From NCBI RefSeq assembly GCF_036373705.1, contig NC_089853.1, positions 32,392,568 to 32,456,567 of the forward strand: 64,000 nt of DNA, given 5' to 3'. Every line of letters starts with the position of its first letter. The first letter of the stretch is position 1. Positions 39,568 to 51,800 of this stretch are shown piece after piece. Source of the DNA: Amia ocellicauda. Lineage: Eukaryota > Chordata > Actinopteri > Amiiformes > Amiidae. The notes under the pieces were generated by a model that saw only the letters and a program-made list of their open reading frames with translations, did not search any database and was not told where the DNA came from. Made by a program: the position numbers and the translations under genes.

Positions 39568-42317
39568 ATGGCGGCCCCCATGAGCAGGTTGCTGTTTCGT
39601 CCTCTGCAGAGGATTGTACTGTGGAATAGCGGCTGTCGACCGCTTTCTCTCCTCTCCCCGGCGTGCAGTACACATAACAAGACAAATGAAGCCGTGAAAA
39701 GCATTGATTCTCCATGGCGTTTGTTTGGTGCTGTCTGTCTGCAAAGACCGGCTGTCATTTCGCAAGACAGGAGCCCTTTAGAAGAACAGTTCGCCAATTT
39801 AATGCATCAGGTAAGGGAAAAACCGCAAATAAATAATGTATTAAAATTAAATATATGCATTTGTTCCTATGCATGTTTGCCACATGCCGCATAATTCTAT
39901 AACTTATAAGCGAGGCACTTCGATATTAAACGGATACGTGATGATATCACAAGTTTTAATGAAGTTAAAACATGTATATTGTATTACTATTCTTAATTTT
40001 GCCTTCTTGTTCTATTCAGTTATCCTTGTTATAAACTGAATTGAAATTAAACTGATTAGCTGTTCAGGATCATTTGCAGTATCTTGATGTAAATTGGGTA
40101 ATTTCCAAACTATAAATATGAGGTAATGTATTTAATTTCCAAAATATACATGTGATTAAAACGTGTTTGAAAACTTGAAAACAAAGACATCGTAAATATT
40201 ATGGAATTATGGTGTCAGATTGTGAAATTTACCAGTCAAATATAGGGGTGGCTATCGCTCTGAATTTGACATTCATGTTTCACGAAACCCTATCAGCTCG
40301 TCAGCTGCCTTTAACTTTTTTCATGCAATATCTAATACAGACATGCATTATAAATAGCTAGGTAAACAACATTATGTAGCTTCTAAAATTCTGAGAAAAA
40401 TATTTTCCTGGAAGTTTGATTTGCCTGGCAGTGGAAATTAAGTATAAGCAATGTGGGTTGAAAAAAAAAAAAGATCCACGCCTGGTGGGGCCAGCAAAGG
40501 CACCAATGGAATTCGTTCTTACAACTGTGTATGAGATTAGTTTGCCTCCTGGACACTGAAATATTCATCTCTACAGATGGAGTTGGAGAAAAGCCTGCTC
40601 TCGGACCATGAGTTGCGGCTGCTGGAAGATGCAGAGCGCATGAGCCGGAAACAGGCAGAAGATTATGACTCTGAGGATGAGGACACAACCGAACAGGAGA
40701 TTGTCACAGCACAGGATCTGGAGGATATCTGGGAACAGAAACTGAAGCAGTTCAAACCTGCAGCCAGGGTCACAGGTCAGTAATTGTCATTTCCTCTTCC
40801 TTCCAATATCAAACACTTTAACTTTGATCACATCTTTGAGTCCTAGTGGTCATCACTGTAACTTTGAGTCCTAGTGGTTATAAGTATGGCATTGTTATTT
40901 TTCTTGTACTGTAACTATAACTACTGTAACTGTGTTATCCTGCTGGTGTCTTTGTAGGCAATCTGCTCTGTAGTCCAAAAAGTGGTTATAAAGAAATAAA
41001 CACATTTAAGCTATGACCAATTAGTAAAAGAATATGATGAGTAGTTGTGCCCATTCGTTAAATTGACGTGTGTAGGACTGCTGTCCCTACAGCTATGGTG
41101 TCACAGAAGCAGATTTAAGCAGTACTTTTTGATACTGGCTTTGATAATAAAATGTGCACCTCTTTTAAATGGTGTAATTTTCCAGATTTCACATCTGTAT
41201 CTTGTGAAAGACCCAAGATGTAATAAATAATTTCACAAAGTCTAAATTGTAATTTAGAGGCTGACCAGAAGGAAGACAGGACCTCTCTGAACCGCTGCTT
41301 GGCACAAAGTGTAGTGCTGTTGGTGAAGGAGCAAGTTGGCAGTGAGGAGGTATGGATGCTGCCTCAGCTACCATGGGAGGCGGGGGAGACCCTCCAACAG
41401 ACAGCAGAGAGAGCCCTCATCAGCTTGCCAGGTAACACACGGACTTCAGAAAAGTGCTCTTTCCACACAGCTTTCATCACAATATAAACCTTTTTCAATC
41501 ATGAAGATTTAAATCCATTCTCTGCTGCATAGTCAAGCTATGACAGACAAATGGGAAATACTCTGCAGGCTTTATACTGCAACATTGTAATTAATGTTTC
41601 CATCTCCATTTGCTTGCCTACATTTTACAATATTTACATATTTTCTAACTTGACTTCTTACCTGTGCCTTCTCAGTCTACAACGTGTGACTATAAAGTAA
41701 TGAGACTAATTGTTGTGTGTGATTTAGTTGAAATAAGTTCATAGCCTCCCAAGGTGACTACTTTGAAGAGGACAACACTAAGATTTATAACATCAGGTAT
41801 GTTTCCTATGTCTCATTGCTTTATGGTCACACCTCATATGAGTTTTCCCTTTTTAATTCTGAATACTTAATTTTATTTATGCATTTTCTGTAACTATCAG
41901 TTTCATAATTACAAACAGTGCATCCTTAATCATCACTGAATATTTACTTTAACTGGGTACCAAGGGGAAGAAAAAAAACAATGAAATTAAGAAATGTACA
42001 AATTGCTAATAACAAAGTATGTATGTTGCTGTTAATCCAAACCCAATTCTCAATTTGTATTCGTTGCAGGTAACAACTCTAAGGTCACTTTCCTAGGCAA
42101 TGCACCCTGTGGATTTTATAAGTTCAAATTCCCCAAGAACATCAGGACACAGAGCTGTGTTGGGGCCAAGGTGTTTTTTTTCAAAGCTTTGCTTTTGAGT
42201 GGCAGTCTCTCCAATATTCAAGAAAAGAAGCACATGTGGGTGAATAAAAGTGAGCTGAGAGACTACCTAAAGCCAGAGTACCTTAAACAGGTGGAACGCT
42301 TTCTCATGGATCTGTAA
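39568..42317 (+). CDS. mrpl46: MRPL46, mitochondrial ribosomal protein mL46
   Basis: Large-subunit mitoribosome protein with a Nudix-hydrolase-like fold and no bacterial ribosomal counterpart. Coding exons are 39568-39810, 40577-40775, 41258-41431 and 42070-42317, with GT-AG borders and matching phases (0,1,1). They total 864 bp, 287 residues (human 279). The N-terminus [20 protein letters not shown] is a mitochondrial presequence. The start at 39568 has a good context and is preferred to an in-frame ATG at 39538. The acidic [20 protein letters not shown] segment leads into the Nudix-like part ([20 protein letters not shown]). The end includes [27 protein letters not shown] and DYLKPEYL. No breaks were seen. 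Confidence 0.97.
41686..41815 (+). pseudogene. Mariner transposase C-terminal fragment
   Basis: In MRPL46 intron 3, the frame [14 protein letters not shown] (about 41736-41780) matches the C-terminal tail typical of mariner transposases. GTGTGACTATAAAGTAATGA at about 41686-41705 resembles a mariner terminal repeat. The remainder of the transposase is absent, so this is an internally deleted relic. Confidence 0.55.
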
Positions 42318-42348
42318 TAAACATGTGGATGAACTGTGGACAGTACTG

Positions 42349-42354
42349 AATAAA
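42349..42354 (+). terminator. mrpl46: MRPL46 polyadenylation signal
   Basis: AATAAA 32 bases after the stop codon. A second AATAAA overlaps the stop itself at 42316-42321. A very short 3' UTR is implied. Confidence 0.65.
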
Positions 42355-42359
42355 CAGTT

Positions 42360-44685
42360 TCTCTTCCAAATTCCCCCTTGTCGAAAGATTTGAAGTGACC
42401 ATATTTTTAAAATGATCCACAGGCAATCTTTCCATTATTTTCCATCTTGAGGCCTTTTACATAAAATGTTTAATTTAAATGTTTTCCTTCTTCATAGTGC
42501 ATTTATCTGGTTGATTTGTGGGAATATAGCCTAACTTACAGCCACTGGGTGTAATTTCATTTTTAAATTCAAGCTTTCAGGTTGTATCAGGTGTTCAAAA
42601 GCATTGACCATTAGTCTGCCGTGTAAAACTATTACTGCAGAATAGTTGCCAGGAACACAACCAGCAGATGTAAATATCTGTAATTTATTTTCTCATTCTT
42701 CACACATTTATTCTTAATTAGGCTATGTTTGTCATAGTTGATATGGATGTGATGAAGGTTAAGTGATTAAACTTAAAATGGTTTTATAATATGGAGGCAA
42801 TTAGGGACTGGTGGCTATGGTTAAAACTGAAAACATTTTCCTTTTTAAGCATTTAGGGCCACCCAAACAAAACTAAAACATTCATCCCTCCACCAATAAC
42901 AAAGTCAAGTATGTTCTTGATAGGTTTGCATTAGGTAGCAGGAAGAATCCTCTGTCAAACAAAATGCTTCTGCTATATATTAGAATCAGAGCTTCAGTTT
43001 TTTCATTTGGACTGGGCCTTTGTGAAACTATCAGTTTAATGAATGTTGTTCAGACCACTCAAGCAAGGTGGGCCACACAGGCTGCTTTTTCCTTTGGTTT
43101 TTTTTATTTTATTTTTTTATTTCCATGTCAAATTACATATAATAAAGGACAATAGTTATTATGTTCTAAGAAGCTGGAGCATTCCTTCATTGTGTACATT
43201 TTGTTTGTGTGGATGAGGATTGTTATATACAAGGGGTATGATGCACCATTAGTTACTCTCAATGAATCAAACTGTATTCATGACAACTACATTGTGCAAA
43301 AGATTACAACTTAAGGTATTTACCATGAAATACCAAGTTAGTGTACCTTTAACTGGAGTTCAATTCAATAACATTTGATTTTATGTAAAAAAATGCAGAT
43401 TTATTTTTTTGTAAACTTACTTTAGTAGGTTTATTACAATAGCTTCAACATTATTTAAAAAATTTAAATAAATAAATCATGACCCCTCTTCTAAACAAAA
43501 CCCCTAGCACCCAGCAGTAAGTCTCATTAATCAAGTCTTGGGACTGATTCCTGAGAGAATTAAAATTATTATATCTAATAAAAAGCTTGTATTAGCCTCT
43601 CATTGCTATGCTCAGGGCTGACACTAAATAATAAAACCTTGGCAGAACTCTTCCTTCCATTTTGGAAAACAGCTGCCAGCAACCTCAAGCAAATAAATAT
43701 GCCAGGCAAGGTTTCCGCAGTGGAGTTCACCACGTACTTTAATAAAATTCTCATGGCTCTTGTTGTTTTGGTGTTTAATAAAATTCAATAAAAATTACTC
43801 TGCTGTCTGCGTCTGTTTTCAACTCAGACGCAAGTATGCTGTCTTCATGTTTAATAGGGATAATTTTACATTTAACCTCCCTATTGACACCTATTATTTA
43901 AACTTACAATTATCTGGCAATATAATAACTGTATGGATCTGCAACCAAAAAGTCTGTACTGCAGCTTAGGTAATGACCCTGAAAAGCATTTGGGGTCATT
44001 TTGCAATTATTCTTTTGAAAGACTTGTGGAATTGTATGGAGACAAACCTAAAAGGTGCCCTGAGATTTAGTAAAATGTAAAGTAGTATTTATTTCATTTT
44101 GCCAGAGGCCAGTGATGTGTGTAATTGTGCAGTGTTTCTGTGGAACACCACTATTATTTGTATGCGGTATGATTATCTTAGTCCTTGGGAAAGTTGTGTT
44201 CCCTTCTTGTGGTCCTGTTTTTACCTCCTTGATAATATCTTGCTTCACTTCAGCTCTCATTTCAGCAGCACACTCTGCTTGTTTGATTTGTGTAGCACTT
44301 TTCTCTGGCTGTACATTTCTTACAAAAGATTTGCTGGTCACATAAACCCAGATTTATTCTTTTCTATAGCCATAGCATTATAATGATTAAGGATCATGTT
44401 ATTAAACAAATGATTGTTTCATTATGTCATTGAGAACTTTGCTGATATTAAATCCAGAAGACCTTGTAGTTCTCTAGGACCAAAGTTCTGTTGGTGCAAA
44501 AGTGTTCTGAAATCTTATCCAGATATCTGATTTAATTTTGAAACTCAGTTTTATTTGATTCTACAATTAACAACAACAACAACAACAACAACAAATGTAT
44601 ATATGATATATGATGGCCTCCCTGACAAGTGCCCTTCTTGCCCAGATACTCAGTTTTCGAGGACAGCATGATCTAGGTAGATTCA
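42360..44685. other. No gene recognised; (CAA)n at 44570-44594
   Basis: Intergenic DNA downstream of MRPL46. It contains a CAA microsatellite of about eight units and AT-rich sequence. Overlapping open frames at 44048-44383 on both strands have no family resemblance. A moderately GC-balanced block at 43580-43760 is not repetitive but gives no coding signature. Confidence 0.45.
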
Positions 44686-44689
44686 CAGT

Positions 44690-45020
44690 TCTGTCATATT
44701 CTCTACATTTCTGTGCTCCAGGGGATATTCAATGCCTTGCAAATGTTCTTATATCCTACCCCTGATCGGTGATTTTGAAGAACCTTATTCTGGCTTTTGC
44801 TTTGAATGCTCCTTCATCTTCGTGATATAGTTTTTGTTAGAAATTGTAGTAACCAACTGTGGGACCTCCCAGAGACAGGTGTATTTAACCTGAAATCATG
44901 TGACACACCTTAATTGCATAGAGGTGGACTGCATTCAACTAATTACGTGACTTCTAAAGACAACTGGCTTCACCACAACTCAAATCAGGTGTGTCATAGC
45001 AAAGGGGGTGATTACTTATG
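44690..45020 (+). mobile_element. Tc1-associated terminal fragment
   Basis: Includes CAGAGACAGGTGTATTTAACC, then GGTGGACTGCATTCAACTAA and AAAGGGGGTGATTACTTATG. These are features of the non-coding 5' end of a fish Tc1 family whose other end is seen at 15732. No transposase frame is present and the outer terminal repeat is degraded. Confidence 0.6.
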
Positions 45021-45407
45021 CATTCAAGTATTATCAGTTATTATATTTGTAATTAATTTAGAACAATTAATTGTAATTAAATAAAAGTTATCCACATGGA
45101 ACTTGCCAGTATTTCAATAATACATCAAACGTATTTTTAGTCAAAAAATTATATTTCATTGCTTTTTATGACCCCATAAGGTCCTGTAGACCTTAGTTCT
45201 CTCTATCAAATGCCAGGGAGACTTATCTGTTACAAACAATATAAAGCAAAACATAAAAGTGCACTTGGTGCAATATCTCAAAGGCACAATTGAAACTTCA
45301 CCATACTTTACTGTCTTCTACCTATATTTGTTTAAAGCTTTAAATTAACTGCCTGCTAATCTATGAATCATTCTAACTACCTTTAGAAATCCAAACTTTC
45401 AATTATA

Positions 45408-46740
45408 ACATAAGAACGCAAGAAAGTTTACTAACGAGAGGAGGCCATTCGACCCATCATGCTTGTTTGGTGTCCATTAATAACTAAGTGATCCAAGGAT
45501 ACTATCCAGTGTATTTTTAAATGTTCCCAAATTTTCAGCTTCAACCACATCGCTGGGGAGTTTGTTCCAGATTGTGACAACTCTCTGCGTGAAGAAGTGT
45601 CTCGTCTTCCATCTTGAATGCCTTGAAGCCCAATTTCCATTTGTGTCCCTGAGTCCATGTGTCCCTGCTGATCTGGAAAAGCTCCTCTGGTTTGATGTGG
45701 TCGATGCCTTTCATGATTTTGAAGACTTGAGTCAAGTCCCCACGTAGTCTCCTCTGTTCCAGGGTGAAAAGGTTCAGGTCCTCAGTCTCTCAGTAGGACA
45801 TTCCCTTCAGACCTGGAATAAGTCTGGTTGCTCTCCTCTGAACTGCCACTAGAGCAGCGATATCTTTCTTGAAGTGTGGAGCCCAGAACTGTATACAGTA
45901 TCCAGATGAGGTCTAAATTGTGCATTGTACAGTCTGAACATTACTGCCCTTGTTTTAAATTCTACACTTTTGACAATATACCCTAACATTTTTTATTGAT
46001 TCCCCACATTGTTAGGATAGGGAAAGTGATGAGTCCACATAAACTCCTACATCTTTCTCATGTGTTCATCTAGTTCTATTCCTCCCATAGTGTAATTATA
46101 GTGGACATTTTTGTTACCTGCATGTATTACCTTGCACTTGTCCACATTGAATTTCATCTGCCAGGTGTCGGCCCACAACTGAATATTATCTAAGTCCCTT
46201 TGAATAGCCTGTGCTGCCGAGATTGTATCTGCTGAGCCACCTATTTTAGTATCATCTGCAAATTTGACAAGTTTGCAAACTATCCCAGAGTCCAGATCAT
46301 TAATATCGATTAGAAAAAGCTAAGGCCCTAGTACTGATCCCTGTGGAACTCCACTAACAACCTCACTCCAGTTAGAAGCAACTCCTCTAATCGACACCCT
46401 CTGTTTCCTAGACATCAACCAGTTCATAATCCATCTACTTGCATTACCCTGAATGCCTACACCTTCCAATTTGAGGATCAGTCTTTGGTGTAGAACCTTA
46501 TCAAAAGCTTTCTGAATATCTAAGTATATCATATCATAAGCTTTCATGTGATCTACAGTTGCAGTTGCATGTTCAAAATTTTTTAATAAATTAGTAAGAC
46601 ATGATCTGCCTCGTCTAAACCCATGTTGACTATCTCCAAGAATATGGTTTTCATTAAGATGCTCCTTTATTTTCTGTCTAATCATTTTTTCCAACATTTT
46701 ACAAGTAATGCAGGTGAGACTGATTGGTCTGTAATTTCCT
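45408..46740 (-). mobile_element. CR1/L2-type LINE, copy 2 (3' half, minus)
   Basis: Minus-strand 3' part of the same LINE family as at 6285-10500. RT motifs are QHGFRRGRSCLTNLL, the catalytic YLDIQKAFDKV and GVPQGSVLGP in one open frame (46697-46320). That frame ends at an in-frame TAG where copy 1 has Leu, just before the FADDTKIGG block (about 46265-46240). The C-terminal part and 3' tail (GGGTCGAATGGCCTCCTCTC, about 45455) complete it. 5' truncation at about 46740 is typical of incomplete reverse transcription. It is better preserved than copies 1 and 3. Confidence 0.88.
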
Positions 46741-47653
46741 GCATATATATTACTGGAATATTAGATGATGTAAACAGTTTTCCTTCACACTGACTATGGA
46801 AAGTATTATTTGAATAAATGGTCATATTCTGTGCAGAATGAGGACACTCTGCGCAAGGTGAGAACACCCCATGTAAACCAGCTGACAGAGTGATGCATTA
46901 GAGCTATCAATAAAAAGGGGTGAAATTAGTTGAAAACCAGACTACTGCCATGGGTAACTGCATGATTTACTACAAGCCTGTTTTGAAAATGTAGGACATT
47001 AAGAAATATCAAATAGGTGATGAATATGTCAATTGGTGATTAATTGTCCCAGGTGAGGAAAAGCTTGTGGTGAAAAGTGCCCGATGAAAAGACGGGATCC
47101 CTGTGATGACATCCAAGGGTTTTGGTGTTGGTATTTTTCAGCACTTGTTATCTTTTTCTTATCTATGAATCATCTATAGCATTTCAGGTGAAAGCTGATC
47201 TTATTTGATTCAGTGAAATCACCTTAATTGGCGCCAGTTTCTGTAGAATCAGTAGCATGACAAGGCAGTCTTCACTCACCTCAGCTAATGTCTGTCCAAC
47301 TCCATAAAATTCTATCCTTTTCAGTGTGCTTTATAGTAATTTACTCCACCGTACTGCTGTAACAGGCTGTACTCCTTCATTCACCACTCTGTTGATATGT
47401 GTGATACACGTATAATCATAGTGTTTCTTGCATTTTCCTTTTTGTTTAGGAGAGTCACGCTCACCCATGGGCACAGCCATCTTTGCTCTGATCTCGCCCC
47501 TCTGCATGAGAACTCAATCTATACAGCCCTCTGATTCTACCCATACATTTAGAATGTGATGAGTCAGTAAATATAGTTCAACATTATAATCGGAATTATA
47601 AGAAACAAACTTTAAAAAAGTAAAACATATTTTGATACAATTACAAGCGTACA
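46741..47653. other. No gene recognised
   Basis: No exon, RNA gene or mobile-element signature was identified between the LINE fragment and the complete Tc1/mariner element. Confidence 0.5.
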
Positions 47654-47655
47654 TA

Positions 47656-48876
47656 CACTCACCTAAAGGATTATTAGGAACACCTGTTCAATTTCTCATT
47701 AATGCAATTATCTAACCAACCAATCACATGGCAGTTGCTTCAATGCATTTAGGGGTGTGGTCCTGGTCAAGACAATCTCCTGAACTCCAAACTGAATGTC
47801 TGAATGGGAAAGAAAGGTGATTTAAGCAATTTTGAGCGTGGCATGGTTGTTGGTGCCAGACGGGCCGGTCTGAGTATTTCACAATCTGCTCAGTTACTGG
47901 GATTTTCACGCACAACCATTACTAGGGTTTACAAAGAATGGTGTGAAAAGGGAAAAACATCCAGTATGCGGCAGTCCTGTGGGCGAAAATGCCTTGTTGA
48001 TGCTAGAGGTCAGAGGAGAATGGGTCGACTGATTCAAGCTGATAGAAGAGCAACTTTGACTGAAATAACCACTCGTTACAACCGAGGTATGCAGCAAAGC
48101 ATTTGTGAAGCCACAACACGTACAACCTTGAGGCGGATGGGCTACAACAGCAGAAGACCCCACCGGGTACCACTCATCTCCACTACAAATAGGAAAAAGA
48201 GGCTACAATTTGCACAAGCTCACCAAAATTGGACAGTTGAAGACTGGAAAAATGTTGCCTGGTCTGATGAGTCTCGATTTCTGTTGAGACATTCAGATGG
48301 TAGAGTCAGAATTTGGCGTAAACAGAATGAGAACATGGATCCATCATGCCTTGTTACCACTGTGCAGGCTGGTGGTGGTGGTGTAATGGTGTGGGGGATG
48401 TTTTCTTGGCACACTTTAGGCCCCTTAGTGCCAATTGGGCATCGTTTAAATGCCACGGCCTACCTGAGCATTGTTTCTGACCATGTCCATCCCTTTATGA
48501 CCACCATGTACCCATCCTCTGATGGCTACTTCCAGCAGGATAATGCACCATGTCACAAAGGTCGAATCATTTCAAATTGGTTTCTTGAACATGACAATGA
48601 GTTCACTGTACTAAACTGGCCCCCACAGTCACCAGATCTCAACCCAATAGAGCATCTTTGGGATGTGGTGGAACGGGAGCTTCGTGCCCTGGATGTGCAT
48701 CCCACAAATCTCCATCAACTGCAAGATGCTATCCTATCAATATGGGCCAACATTTCTAAAGAATGCTTTCAGCACCTTGTTGAATCAATGCCACGTAGAA
48801 TTAAGGCAGTTCTGAAGGTGAAAGGGGGTCAAACACAGTATTAGTATGGTGTTCCTAATAATCCTTTAGGTGAGTG
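47656..48876 (+). mobile_element. Complete Tc1/mariner element, DD36E type
   Basis: 1221-bp element with 29-bp perfect terminal inverted repeats beginning CACTCACCTAAAGGATTATT (47656-47684 and 48848-48876). TA duplications flank it at 47654-47655 and 48877-48878. It encodes a single uninterrupted transposase. Identical ends plus an intact frame indicate a recent insertion and possibly a still mobile copy. The length and DD36E signature fit the Incomer group of Tc1/mariner elements described in animals. Confidence 0.95.
47804..48844 (+). CDS. Tc1/mariner transposase (DD36E)
   Basis: 346 residues with no stop or frameshift. Cut-and-paste transposase that binds the terminal repeats and inserts at TA. 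The N-terminal helix-turn-helix region includes SISQSAQLLGFSRTTITRVY (about residues 24-43). A basic linker and second HTH (ATLTEIT, TTLRRMGY) follow. The catalytic core has WSDESRF (Asp155), GGGGVMVWGMF (about 190-200), YFQQDNAPCH (Asp246) and [11 protein letters not shown] (Glu283). There are 36 residues between the second Asp and the Glu. All three catalytic residues are present and the C-terminus (MPRRIKAVLKVKGGQT) has the usual form. The start is the first ATG after the left terminal repeat. Confidence 0.95.
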   Translation: MGKKGDLSNFERGMVVGARRAGLSISQSAQLLGFSRTTITRVYKEWCEKGKTSSMRQSCGRKCLVDARGQRRMGRLIQADRRATLTEITTRYNRGMQQSICEATTRTTLRRMGYNSRRPHRVPLISTTNRKKRLQFAQAHQNWTVEDWKNVAWSDESRFLLRHSDGRVRIWRKQNENMDPSCLVTTVQAGGGGVMVWGMFSWHTLGPLVPIGHRLNATAYLSIVSDHVHPFMTTMYPSSDGYFQQDNAPCHKGRIISNWFLEHDNEFTVLNWPPQSPDLNPIEHLWDVVERELRALDVHPTNLHQLQDAILSIWANISKECFQHLVESMPRRIKAVLKVKGGQTQY

Positions 48877-48879
48877 TAT

Positions 48880-51800
48880 ATACATATATACACACACAAT
48901 TTCAAGATGGACTGAAATGAGTCACTGGCCTGTGGAAGGAGAAGCCCTGCTTTAAACCTCTATGATGTTCAATACAAGGTAGGTCTTGACTCCAGTTGAT
49001 GGAAGGGAGGGTTACAACTGACAAGGAAGAACCCACTGCTCTATTTCTATGTCCCATCTTTAAAAAACAACAATGTGGCAAAGTGGCACTCAAAGAGACT
49101 GTGACTTGATGGCACAGGAAATATATTTGAAAGCAGTACATCTTGTATGTAACTATTAAATGTTTTGTGACAGCTGCAGCTGCCTGGCAGTCCAAAGGGA
49201 AGATGAACCCTATTTGGTGAGACATGGGGTGCCTGGATACCTGCCTGGAAGGAGATAGAAGCCACTCAGTTTCTGAAATGATACAAGGTGGGGAGGGAAC
49301 AGGCAGGCAGTGTAGGAGGCAAGGATAAAAGGCTAATAGCATTTAAACATGTCAAGGCAGTCCTTTTTAAAATATCACTGGCCATCTAGCCACCTGTTCA
49401 CTGTTTTCCAGTACCAGGAGACCATCAGGTATATTTATTAATTGTTTATTAACAATTCCATTCCAATATACATTTTAAATGTATTCTGTAATAACTATGA
49501 ATGTATTATATTAGGTAAGATTTACAAACCTAAATATTGTGTATGGTTCATTTTTGGCAGGATTAAAAGTGAATATTAGAAACATCATTGTTCTAATCTA
49601 AAATATTTGCATTGCAACTAGACAAGAGAATAGGGCCCTATTCCTCATACTTGGTTTAACTAATTCAGGCTAATCAGACTTGAGCCGGATTCAATTAGCC
49701 TGATTTAAATTATTGGGTTATCTCTGTTCCGTGGAGATTACGATTGTTGGTGCTTCGACAGGGAGAATAGTCTAAAAGGGTCTAAAACTAAAATGTGGGG
49801 CGAAATATAAAGCAGATAGTAAAGTATAAGAAAGGGCAAAGGTACAAGAGGGAGTCTGAGAGTCATAGTTTACAAACAGGCAGGTGATCAACGATCAGGC
49901 AAACAGGTCAGTACAGGGAATCCAAGAATGGTCAAAAATAAGTTGTGGGTGGGAGGTTGGGGTGGGGAGGGGTGGGGCTATTGAGAACAGGTGTATGTGA
50001 TAATGACTAATTAATCTGCAACATAGATTATGTCAGAACAGGAATATAAAGACACTTTCACAGCTAAATGCAACATTGCTGCTGCTGCCAAGTCCAGGTG
50101 AAGAATGGCAAAAAATGTTTGTTTTTTTAAATAATATATAGCTATATAGATTATTACACAGGCTATGTATTTACCTCAATATCATAATTTCACACACGTC
50201 CAATTAAAATATGCATGCTTGTAGTAAAGGAATGTAACATGAGAGACTGAGAGTTTGCTGCATGAGAATAGATAGCTTTCTGTTTATTTTGTCACAATTT
50301 GCCTTTGTTTTATTTAACTCTAATACTGTAGTATTGTGGGCTAATTAATATGTATGATATTCAGTTATTGGTTTCTTCACTTTTCTATCAAAATGTATAG
50401 GAAATTATTGGGTATTTCTCTTTCCCATACATGTAGTAACAATGGGCATTAAACAGACTTAGCAGCAGGTTAAAGTGAAATAATCTATAAGAAAGAAACA
50501 CTAATGCATAGATTAACTTTCACAATGGGGTACTTTTCTATCTCTCCACAAGTGTCCAAAATCCCTTCTCAGATGATCGGGACTTAAGTACTTCTGAAGA
50601 GTGAATACTTCCATCTCTAAGTCGGCATTGTCACTTTTCACCAAATGTGCTACTTTAACATTTTAAATGTGTTCAACATACATGTACTTGTCAAAGGCCC
50701 TAAAGAATAACTGACAGGTGTCTTGTGCTCCTGCAGATAAAAATACACAGAGTTTGAGACACTGTTGCTCACCACGGTTGAAGTGCCAGAGTTACTACTG
50801 CTACACCAGCAACTTCAAACAGGTGCGCTCAAAGACAGTTGTCATTGAAATTGATGCTATAGCTGTGAACAACCTGACAAACACCTAGTCCAATCTCTCA
50901 CTCTACAAATTGTTTTAGTTTGCATCGCAGCTGCAGGTTATAAAGCACAGCTTGATATATAAATATATAATAATTGTTGGTATTGATGATACATTATTTT
51001 CACCACTGTGAGGGCGTGACACCACGGTGAGGCGGTATACCATTTACCGGCACAGCCTTAACAGTATTTTATTTATTGGAGAAGAAATAGACAAAAATGG
51101 CTTTGGAAGACAATTATTAAATTAAAACTTGTTTCTGGAGTTCACTTCAAAAAGCCTGTAATTGAACACCTACAAAAGGAGACCATAGCAAGACCCAAGC
51201 CATAGAGTGACTAAAGGATGAGTGCTGCAAGGAAGTGTGGCTGCAGGACAAGTATCTGAAACAGCCTTTGAGTATTGTTTTAATCCCCCTGCCTGTGTAT
51301 TTCTTTGTGAACAGGATATTTAGTTGTGGAAAAAGAACCAGAAAACTGCCATACAGCTTTCAAGGAAGATACCTTTATTACTGAAACACAAATTACTTAT
51401 TTTTCTTTACTTGTTTTCTGTTTATAACTTTGTTAATCTTGAGGAAACACTTGAGTCTGTGTAGGAATGCAGAAAAGGCATTTGACAAAAGAGTAAATCA
51501 ACAACTACTTTTCTGTTTTGTTAGTATCTTAAATGATACACAAATAGCATGTGTTATTAACATGCTTATTCAGAAACCATCTTGACCATATGTCATATTC
51601 CCCATCTCCCTAATCCCTCTGTAGGGTCTGTGTTTTAATACCCATTCCCAGTGTACCCAGTTACTTTGATGTTGGCTGGATTAACATTTCATTCTCAGTT
51701 TTGTAGTCTTGGAACAAAATCAGATTTACAAGTGCTCTGGTATCAACCTAGGAAGGTGTAATTGTGTCATTTATAGTTGAAGGCACAATCAATTTATTTT

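Noticed and set aside
39475..39797. Minus-strand frames over MRPL46 exon 1 as MRPS11 exon 1
   Set aside because: They are antisense shadows; the phase-correct MRPS11 first exon with donor GTAAGT is at 39169-39081.
48902..49342. 146-codon minus-strand open frame
   Set aside because: Composition rich in Ser, Cys, His and Pro without domain, splice or family support; probably fortuitous.
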